Shown piece by piece: positions 19,336 through 25,939 of a DNA stretch of 25,939 nucleotides (its first letter is position 1; each line of letters starts with the position of its first letter). Where the stretch lies: positions 1,539,244 through 1,565,182 of the forward strand of contig BFEA01000193.1 of assembly GCA_003427395.1 (NCBI GenBank), written 5' to 3'. Under the pieces are notes generated by a model, which was given only the letters and a program-made list of their open reading frames with translations, had not been told where the DNA came from and ran no database searches. The DNA comes from Chara braunii. Its lineage: Eukaryota; Streptophyta; Charophyceae; Charales; Characeae. The position numbers and the translations under genes were made by a program.

Positions 19336-19478
19336 TTTCTTTTTATGTTTTCTTATTTTTATCATAGTGTTTATTTTATGTATTTGATTTTTAATTCACA
19401 TTTGGTAAAGAATTTGGCTACGGTGTCCGGGCGAATGTTGTTTAGTTTATTTTTCTCCATAACATATTTTGTTTTCGT

Positions 19479-19507
19479 TTTTTTTTTTTTTTTTTTTTTT
19501 TTTTTTN

Positions 19508-19559
<52 letters not shown>
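19479..19559 (+). repeat. Poly-T tract with an undetermined base
   Basis: About 80 consecutive T with an N at 19507. The length is probably unreliable. Phe- or Lys-homopolymer frames across it are artefacts. Confidence 0.95.
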
Positions 19560-19680
19560 CTCGTTCGGCCCGAACGGACGAACGTCTTCCGAAGGGTTCC
19601 TGTACGTTCGGGCGTTCGGGTTCGGGCGTTCGGGTTCGGGCGTTCGGCGCGTCCCGAACGCCGACAACCCTGATTACGAG

Positions 19681-20118
19681 TGATTAAGAAATACAATAAA
19701 ATGGTGGGTGATGTATTTCATAACTTTAAAATGATTGTTTAAATGAAAGAGCATCGCTATTCTTACGTTTCTACTAGTGAGACATTTCCTGAAAGTTAAT
19801 CAGCACACATCCTTAGCGAATTTAGTGACTTTTTATTGACCATGTGGAACGCTGAAAATATTGTGTGATCATCAGTCAACAAAGTTGTTTATTTTATTTG
19901 GCGACAAATCTTGGATGCTCTTCAAACTGATTTCATGTTGCCTCCTATTACGAGTATCCTATGAAATTTTGGTCCATTGTTTCGGTGAAGTTCAACCTAT
20001 GTCGTTTTTTTCCATGTTGTTGTGCATGTTTTGATGTTGTGTGTTAATCGAACACTTGAGGAACGTTAATGCATTCTTTCATTGTTTCGGTTGATCGTTT
20101 TGCTTCTGTACTCTTGCC
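19681..20118. other. AT-rich unassigned sequence
   Basis: No gene or repeat recognised between the hAT element and the next open frames. Confidence 0.4.
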
Positions 20119-20618
20119 ATGTATTTTGACCACTCGCTTGTCTTCTTCGGGTCTTACAATGTTAATGAGTTTATTTGGGTGCAACATGACAGGCTTCGAG
20201 GTTTAGCCCCTTGTTTGATCGATCATAACATTGACGATACTTTTATTTTTTGCCTTATTATCTATCATATTTTCTTATCTAAACCTTTTTTTTTAATCCT
20301 GTTTTTTTTAAGTGTGGTGAAACGGAAGGTGAAGTCACCTCTAGATGTAGATATGTCCACCCAAAACGAGAGTTGAAGAAGGTAGGGAAATTATCGAAGG
20401 ACGGATATTTATGGATAACCTATTATATCCCTAAGCATAAGGACGTGATAAGGTCGCAGACAGTCATGGGGATTGACGAGTTTTCAAGTATTTTTTTCAG
20501 TATTGATACAAGATCGCAAGATACATTTTTTACTATGACCATCCACTTTGAGAAAAGTAGACATTTTGTGAAACATGACTCAAGTCAAAAAATTCACGTT
20601 TATTTTTTAAAAACCTAG
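20119..20618 (+). other. Two adjacent open frames of uncertain status
   Basis: An 85-codon frame (20119-20376) ends VVKRKVKSPLDVDMSTQNES. An overlapping frame (20373-20618) begins KKVGKLSKDGYLWITYYIP and runs 81 codons. A T-rich tract ending TTTTTTTTAAG precedes the VVKRK segment and could mimic a splice acceptor, though AAG is a weak one. Composition of the second frame is protein-like, but I recognise no family. Chance open frames in AT-rich DNA are equally possible. Confidence 0.2.
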
Positions 20619-21198
20619 TTTTAAGGCTGTCACACAGCAGATGCATTGGCCGTTGTCATAAACATTTGGTCATAAACGTATATTCTTTGTCAAGCAACGA
20701 GATAAGTGGAATGCAAAAAAACAAACAACATGTTTTTGCAAATACATCCAAGTTTCGAGTTTGCTTTGCAATAGGATAACAATTTTTTTTAAGTCATATG
20801 CAGAAGTTTGTGGAAAGTGAGGTAATTAGACAACATGCTTATCGAAGGAAAAACAAATGAGCAATCATTTCAATAATCAAAGAAAATAAAAAATGAATTA
20901 TTAAAAAAAAATCCTGCTACCCATAAAAAAAAAAGAAATTCGTAAGAAATTAAATTTTATTTACAAAAAATTATAATTTCAAATGTGCAGCGGTAAGGAG
21001 CACTAGCAAGTAATGTCATAAAAGGTACTATAATAAATAGTAACATTATCGTCTGTTTCTTCGAACTCCTAATTGAGGCAAGAGGTACATTTTCATCATC
21101 ATCATCCTCTTCATCAATTGCACCTCTGCAGTCGGTACTGTCAATCTCCTCCAAGGTTTTTGTTATTGTGTCGAGAGTATTTGTATACAATCCTCGGT

Positions 21199-21315
21199 CT
21201 GCTTTCAAACAAAAATTATAGCACAAAAATTCACAGTCTCATGCAAAAGTTTGTTCTATCAATCTACCTGTCACACATCCTCATAAATCCATATAGTTAA
21301 ATGAAAAATATTTAC
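21199..21315 (-). other. Inferred intron 2 of the DUF7869-type gene (117 bp)
   Basis: On the minus strand it begins GTAAATATTTTTC after HWYAKNKN and ends GTTTGAAAGCAG before DRGLYTNTLDTI. It is AT-rich, holds stop codons, and splicing keeps the reading phase (split Asp/Gly codon, phase 1). Confidence 0.6.
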
Positions 21316-22653
21316 CATTTTTATTTTTTGCATACCAATGTCAGATTAACTTCTTATCCTCCAAGACTAACTTTACTTTCGCTATGAAATAAGGTTTCTC
21401 ATGCTCCTCCTGGTCTCTTCTTGCCCTTACTGCCACAAATGCATCCTGCTTCAGATCCTCAAAGTCTCCTCCCTGTTTTAAAACTCTAAACGCTTTTCTA
21501 TATCCAACATACAGTGGTTTTTCATAATGATGCATATCTCCACATAGCATATGAGTCGCTGCAAGTCTGTCTGCTGGCTTATCGGGGCCATCTGAAGTGG
21601 AGGAGTCGCCACATGGCCAAACAAATGGATGGTGCAGGCAAGTTGTCTCGAATTTTTCTTATTAAGTGAGAAAATGTTCCCACCATGTAGCCGGTTCACC
21701 ATCAATATATTCAGAAAATGCTTTCACATTTTCACGTATTCCTGACAATGATAAAATCTTTACGATATCACTTGTATTCTCAGATACTTTGATCCTCTCA
21801 TCTATGCTTCAAACAACATGACGTGGAGCCGCATACACACTTCCGTTTGGAAATGGTTTGAAGATATCCAAGCCGTTGTCATCTTGCGGGTGCCGTGACG
21901 ATGTACAAAACTGCCTACTCCAAACAACAACACTTCCAACAACATTTCTCTTAATACAAAAATGTTAGTTGAAACTGATATCATGACGGGGTGTCAAGTG
22001 ATCTTTCACATAAGTTTTCCAACCGTAAACTTCAAGTACCCGCTCAACATGGACACCCACGTATTTCGTGTACGATTGTCTGATGACCGTCTCCAGTGCA
22101 GGCATATGATGAACATCCTTACTCGCTAGGGCTCTAGAAAAGCAGCAGAACATCTGATCTATATTCTTATGTGTGTGACTCACTCAAAGGAAGTTGAGAT
22201 TGATTTTTTTGAAAATCTTCATGTGGACCAAGTGCACCACGTAGGTCAAGATGTACTTGGTTTTTCTCTCTCTTGATGTGTTGTCGATAGTCAAAAACAA
22301 CATCTTTGACGAAGGTCTTGACAAATCTGAAATAACTCTATGAAGCACAGTAAGCATGTAGTTCGAGTCCATGCTAAAGTTGTCAAACATCATCATGGCG
22401 TACGCTCTTTGCATATGTCCTTTCACCTTTGCACCCACGACATGCACCTTCAAGAAGTCCGCTTCCCTAATCCTCAAATCTTTAGTGGCACGCCGTAAAT
22501 GAGGAAAATTAGTCTTGCTCTAATCCATCTTGTCAACAATAATGACTACATACTTCTCCGGTGACGCCTTGGCTTTCTCACGGCGGTCCATCAGTTTTTG
22601 TCTCTCCATCCTTTGCGATTCAAGATGGTAGTCCAACATTCTTTGGAATTCCG

Positions 22654-22788
22654 CTGCGGCAACAACACGAAAGACAAAGATGTCACCACGAGGGGGGCAA
22701 ATGGTAAAAGTGGGAACCAGAAAAAGGAAGTTAAAAACAAGGCAAAGGAAGACGATGACGACTTGCAAACTTGAAGTTCGATGCATAC
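22654..22788 (-). other. Inferred intron 1 of the DUF7869-type gene (135 bp)
   Basis: On the minus strand it begins GTATGCATCG after AATG-like coding AMQK, passes a T/C-rich stretch (CTTTTTTGGTTCC type), and ends GTTGTTGCCGCAG. Splicing joins phase-1 codons, giving AMQK followed by AEFQRMLDYHLESQ. Within the intron the frames are hydrophobic and unlike the family, which supports removal. Confidence 0.6.
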
Positions 22789-23390
22789 CTTTCTGCATGG
22801 CAAAGTAGTTCTCCCACATTGTAACTTTAATTGTGCACATTAGGCACAAATGGAGAATTTGTTCTTAGTTGGGATGCAGACCTTCGAACAACGCCCCCTC
22901 CACACGCTTGTAAAAAATAGAATTGAAGGGACCACATCACCAGGATGCAGGCGGCGGAAATGAGCACTGAAAATTTTGTAGACTCCCGTCTTGGTCAGAC
23001 AATCGGTGAGATGAAACCTGTCGGTGTTTGGCATGGACCCTGTATTCATGTTGAAGTAGGTCGTCATCCACGTGACATAACCATGTACCTCACAGAAGGA
23101 CAGTAACTGTCAGAATTGCCATGTACGTAACCATGCATGTCGTCATGAACTGCCGCACGCACCCTAGCAACTCGCGACTTGCACAGGCCAAATAGACGGC
23201 CTCATGCATTCGAGCAGACGAATCGACTGACGAAAGCGAGACACAATGTCAGCAGTGTGCTATTAGCGTTGTAGATTGACACCTTTCTGACCTCCTGTAT
23301 TAAGAACTCCATCTGTTGAGGTTGTTTCATAGCCCTGAACTTGCTTCTTACTTCCAACACCTCCTCCAAACAGATCATATCCACTCAGCT

Positions 23391-23794
23391 TCTCACGCAA
23401 CAGCCATCACGGCGAGCCGCACAGGCAGCGGTGGTCGTAACTAGTGCACGTGCCTTTTGTTGTAGACACGTTCATTCTTGTTCCTCTTGCTAGGAATGTA
23501 CTCGGTCTTACGCCCGAATGGTGTGTAAATATATTTACCTTCATGCCCAGAAAAACGATCACCATGGTTGTCTCCATCGCTCTCCGGGGTGCAACCAGAA
23601 TCCACAAAAATATCGACGTCAGTCTTGACAACAACAAGACTCATCAGACCATGCACGCGAGCCCGTTTCGACACACCGACCGACAGGCAAATGAAAGATA
23701 GAGTCGGAATCCGACAAGCACGTGACAGAAATGAAAGGAACTGTCGGGACCCGACAAACATTCACCAATGTCTTCCAGGCACCCACCTACCGTC
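23391..23794. other. 5' flank of the DUF7869-type gene, unassigned
   Basis: Minus-strand frames (for example 23441-23761, containing VVVKTDVDIFVDSGCTPESDG) are open and could be part of an upstream exon of the decayed gene. No motif confirms it. Confidence 0.3.
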
Positions 23795-24180
23795 AGTCGA
23801 TGCACCCAGAAATGCTTTTCAAAATCTCACCCACGTGGGAAGGAACCACGTGAAATTTTCGCACATTTTTCACAAAAATTTTGGTAGTCGAGTCCCAGGG
23901 GGAGGCAACCAGGAGGGGCAGGCCAATGAACTATGCGTGAAAAAGGCGTGAGAAATCGACAAAAAAATCAATCAATTTTTTTACAATTTTGTGACCCTCA
24001 AGAACACGGGGACGACACACTAAGCCACCGACCAGCACGTTAGGAAGTCCAAAGTGTCAGTCGATGCACCCCAAAATGCTTTTAAAAATCCCGCCCACGT
24101 GGGAAGGAACCATGTGAAATTTTCGTGCAATTTCGCGACCACGAGAAACACGCAGAGGACACACTTAGCCACTGACCGTT
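23795..24180 (+). repeat. Tandem repeat, two diverged units
   Basis: Unit 1 begins at about 23795 and unit 2 at about 24058. Each has CAGTCGATGCACCC, AAATGCTTTT, CCCACGTGGGAAGGAACCA, GTGAAATTTTCG, and further on a GACACACTWAGCCACYGACC block (24014 and 24152). Unit 2 lacks about 130 bp of the middle of unit 1. Each unit carries one CCCACGTGGG palindrome. Confidence 0.8.
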
Positions 24181-24349
24181 ATGGTTGACAATGGAGGCCG
24201 TAGAACTTGAACTGAGGGCGCAAGGGTAAAAAAAAAAAGAGGCTCAAAGGGCTCACCCATAGTATCGGAACTGGCGCCAAGAAGGGGAAAATCAAGGGTC
24301 AACCGCCAATCTTTGAATTTCGAAAGGTGAACGGGTAGAGGCTGAGAAA

Positions 24350-24560
24350 GCACAAGGCGGGCCGAACCCAGCGAACCAGGTCGAGGCACCTTGAGGGAGC
24401 ACAAGGCGGGCCAAACGAGCCGTCAACCAGGCGTGGACAGTGACCAAGGGGAGCAACCCACACAGCGGGGTAGAGTGCAAAGAAGCAGCAGCAGTGGAGG
24501 TGGGGTAGAGCACGAAAAAGCAGCAACGCAAGAGGTGGGGTAGAGCATAAAGAGGGAGGT
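24350..24560 (+). repeat. Short tandem minisatellites
   Basis: GCACAAGGCGGGCC occurs twice, about 50 bp apart (near 24350 and 24400), each followed by a GAACCAGG/CAACCAGG tail. A ~35-bp unit GGTGGGGTAGAGCAC plus AAGCAGCA recurs near 24465, 24499 and 24533. Minus-strand Leu/Pro-rich frames over this region are repeat shadows. Confidence 0.75.
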
Positions 24561-24582
24561 CTGCAGGAGATAGCCCTAACGA

Positions 24583-25283
24583 ATGCCGACGAGGGAGGAA
24601 CAACTGGCAGGAAAGAGAAAGGAATCCATATCCGTCAGAGGGATGAGAGAACTGTTGGACACCGAAATGGATGAGGGGGGTTCCCTCGACCTCTCCCATT
24701 CACCGGCCCCGGAGACATTGAAGAGGAGGAGGAAAAGGAAGAGGAGGAAGAGGAAGAGGAGGAAGAAGAGGATGTTGGCTATATGGCAGGAGAAGTGGAA
24801 GGGAATGAAAAAAACGAGGTGTTGAACAAGGAGAACCAGCCAACGGAGAACTTGCCCGGGACATCAAGAGTCAACTATAATCTCGCCTACCAGTACCTAG
24901 AGCAAACGTACACACCAGCACAAATGCTCTTCGAGATGAAGCCTGACTTTGATCTCCTCGGGTCTAGTTGGCTTTGCATCCTACGCAGCAGGGTTGTTCT
25001 TCTACCGCGTTATCTTACTAGGGCATGCAAGTACGAACTTGTCGGGCTTTGCATTTAGTTTGAGAAAACCACAAGGGTCGAAGGCGGACAAGAGCTCCAC
25101 GTAACATATTTATGGACAGAGAGGAAGAAGGTCTTCACGAGATACATCCTGCAAAAGAAAGACTATGTATGAGATGCTTTCCACGCCACGAAAGGTGTAT
25201 TGCATCACAAGCTTCGAACAACCCCCGACGAGGTAGGGCTTGTAATAGACAACCATGGCCAACCCAGGCAGATACGTGATTGA
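24583..25283 (+). pseudogene. Unidentified coding remnant
   Basis: ATG at 24583 opens a 46-codon protein-like start (MPTREEQLAGKRKES, then GMRELLDTEMDEGG). The signal then shifts frame near 24680-24710 into PFTGPGDIEE, a run of about 20 mostly Glu residues, DVGYMAGEVEGNEKNEV and NYNLAYQYLEQTYTPAQMLF. The same frame continues past TAG at 25056 as EKTTRVEGGQELHVTYLWTE and RYILQKKDYV, and past TGA at 25170 as AFHATKGVLHHKLRTTPDEV and GLVIDNHGQPRQIRD, ending at TGA 25281. Persistence of protein-like sequence in one frame across two stops suggests a degraded gene. A different frame at 24960-25100 is hydrophobic (VGFASYAAGLFFYRVILLG), so frame choice there is uncertain. I do not recognise the family. 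Confidence 0.4.
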
Positions 25284-25322
25284 TTGATGAGCATTTGGCT
25301 GATTGATTGATTGATTGATTGA
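25278..25322 (+). repeat. (GATT)n tract
   Basis: GATT repeat in two blocks interrupted by GAGCATTTGGCT. Complementary to the AATC tract at 25648-25675. Confidence 0.9.
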
Positions 25323-25329
25323 CTGGTTG

Positions 25330-25436
25330 CGCCCAGTTGCCTTAGTCGCGGGATTCCGAAATGGAATCGACTATGTAATTGATTCCATTTCGTAATCGAA
25401 TTCATTTTGGAGTTGCCTCACGGAGGCAGCTGGGCG
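25330..25436. repeat. Long imperfect palindrome 1 (107 bp)
   Basis: Outer arms CGCCCAGTTGCCT and AGGCAGCTGGGCG pair with one mismatch. The interior has GATTCCGAAATGGAATCGA and TGATTCCATTTCGTAATC, which are near-complementary. The pairing is interrupted by short asymmetries. Confidence 0.8.
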
Positions 25437-25450
25437 TGGCTAACTAACCC

Positions 25451-25538
25451 GTCCTGTTCCTTCAGCCGCACGATTCCGAAATAGAATCGATTACGCAATC
25501 GGCTCCATTGCATAATAGCGCGACTGAGGGAACAGGAC
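25451..25538. repeat. Long imperfect palindrome 2 (88 bp)
   Basis: Outer arms GTCCTGTTCCTTCAG and CTGAGGGAACAGGAC pair almost perfectly. Pairing continues with few transition-type mismatches to the centre, which reads ATCGATTACGCAATCGG. Confidence 0.88.
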
Positions 25539-25562
25539 GTGCCATTCAGCATGCCCATCTGT

Positions 25563-25632
25563 CTCAGTCGGGCGATTCCGAAATGAAATCGATTACGTAA
25601 TCGATTCCATTACGAAATCACGTAACAGAGGG
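25563..25632. repeat. Long imperfect palindrome 3 (~70 bp)
   Basis: The centre AATCGATTACGTAATCGATT is a perfect 20-bp palindrome. Flanks GATTCCGAAATG and CATTACGAAATC extend it with few mismatches, and the outer part is weaker. Confidence 0.85.
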
Positions 25633-25647
25633 AACTAGACAGGAGAA

Positions 25648-25675
25648 ATTAATCAATCAATCAATTAATCAATCA
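25648..25675 (+). repeat. (AATC)n tract
   Basis: AATCAATCAATCAATT-type repeat, complementary to the GATT tract at 25278-25322 on the other side of the palindromes. Confidence 0.9.
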
Positions 25676-25816
25676 CTTACTCATTCACTCCTTCACTCTT
25701 TCACTCACTCACTCACTCACTCACTCACTCACTCACTCGCTCGCTCGCTCACTCGCTCACTCACTCGCTCACTCACTCACTCACTCACTCACTCAATCAA
25801 TCAATCAATCAATCAT
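25676..25816 (+). repeat. (TCAC)n then (ATCA)n microsatellites
   Basis: TCAC repeat with TCGC variants (25676-25793) followed directly by ATCA repeat (25793-25816). Confidence 0.95.
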
Positions 25817-25939
25817 CGCTCCTCCTTGCTCCGCTGCTTCTCCCCCATCCGCACTCCGCTGCTCCTTCCTCTGCTGCCCTTCCCATTCCGCTGCTCCTCC
25901 ACTTTCGCACTCCCCCCTCCACTGATCCTCCCCCCTCCG
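25817..25939 (+). repeat. Polypyrimidine-rich tract with CTCCGCTGCT units
   Basis: CTCCGCTGCT or close variants (TTCCGCTGCT, CTCTGCTGCC) recur about four times in a C/T-rich stretch that reaches the window edge. Confidence 0.75.

Larger units (their letters stand above)
18822..19672. mobile_element. Nonautonomous hAT element (851 bp)
   Basis: The element starts CAGGGTTATC and ends GACAACCCTG, giving 10-bp terminal inverted repeats with one mismatch of the hAT CAGGG type. It is flanked by 8-bp duplications ATTACGGG (18814-18821) and ATTACGAG (19673-19680) with one mismatch. Eight-bp duplications are the hAT signature. Subterminal regions on both sides carry dense GTTCGG/CCGAAC motifs, including the palindrome CCGAACGTTCGG at the left and a GGGCGTTCGGGTTC repeat at the right. 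The interior is AT-rich, contains a ~200-bp tandem duplication and a long poly-T, and encodes nothing. Confidence 0.85.
20957..23390 (-). pseudogene. DUF7869-type gene, multi-exon, decayed
   Basis: Reading from 23390 downward, REKLSGYDLF and VRSKFRAMKQPQQMEFLIQE are the likely N-terminal remnants. VTWMTTYFNMNTGSMPNTDR and YKIFSAHF follow near 23070-22970, then TSVWR...KNKFSICA, a Cys-containing block with a frameshift near 22841. A 135-bp intron is inferred at 22654-22788. The main exon (22653-21316) encodes ERQKLMDRREKAK, YVVIIVDKMD-TAG-SKTNFPH, DSNYMLTVLHRVI, LFLTIDN, YILTYVVHLV, NFL-TGA-VSHTHKNIDQMF and FSRALASKDVH. In-frame stops lie at 22520, 22184, 21965, 21809, 21662, 21659 and 21341. 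A second intron is inferred at 21199-21315, then an acidic end (IDEEDDDDENVPLASI). The order VDxMDQ, LxxDN, HTHxxIDQxF is that of the eukaryotic family I recall as DUF7869; the family name should be verified. The family is often multicopy and transposon-like, and an RNase H-like transposase or integrase role is inference. Confidence 0.72.

Noticed and set aside
19371-19696. Poly-Lys and poly-Phe ORFs
   Set aside because: They are created by an ~80-nt T-run with an undetermined base inside a nonautonomous hAT element.
21316-22653. Reassigned stop codons (alternative nuclear genetic code)
   Set aside because: All three stops occur in frame, which would need every stop to be sense. The nearby hAT copy shows ordinary decay. 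Nonsense mutation is simpler.

Overview
This window looks like intergenic, transposon-dominated nuclear DNA from a large, repeat-rich eukaryotic genome. A streptophyte (land plant or charophyte alga, for example a Chara-like genome) is my best guess. The grounds are a plant-type hAT transposase (BED-like finger, DUF659-like core, C-terminal dimerisation motif), small spliceosomal-type introns, TTTAGGG-type motifs, and very dense microsatellites and foldback repeats. The organism is an inference. No bacterial-style operon, rRNA, convincing tRNA or CRISPR array is present, and I see no intact housekeeping gene.

Layout. 1-6150: gene-free repeat mosaic, with an inverted repeat (100-471), a TCCGGA cluster, a small repeat family next to TA tracts, a 240-bp tandem duplication (2150-2628) and a five-copy dispersed motif (2772-3450). 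6150-9920: a complex satellite-like domain, with C-rich and G-rich arrays in opposite orientation, three tandem ~205-bp poly-T-containing units plus one inverted unit, a G4-prone 10-bp minisatellite, and a possible RRM gene remnant (minus strand, about 8040-8270). 10560-16020: a decayed autonomous hAT transposon coding region on the plus strand, with many frameshifts and stops, followed by a 2.5-kb Pro-rich, coiled-coil-like and acidic extension. 16470-16860: telomere-like inverted repeat and hairpins. 17389-18157: a well-delimited Mutator-like nonautonomous element with 9-bp target duplications. 18814-19680: a well-delimited nonautonomous hAT element with 8-bp target duplications. 20957-23390 (minus): a decayed multi-exon gene of the DUF7869 type. 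Its 1.3-kb main exon stays in one frame despite seven in-frame stops. 23795-24560: tandem repeats. 24583-25283: an unidentified coding remnant. 25278-25675: three consecutive long palindromes enclosed by complementary GATT/AATC repeats, then TCAC and polypyrimidine repeats to the window end.

Functionally the recognisable genes are all mobile-element or mobile-element-like, and all are broken as written. The most unusual items are the triple-palindrome block at the right end, the Mutator-like element whose ends carry mirror-image ~30-bp-spaced TGCCCCT arrays, and the DUF7869-type gene decayed by stop codons without indels in its largest exon.
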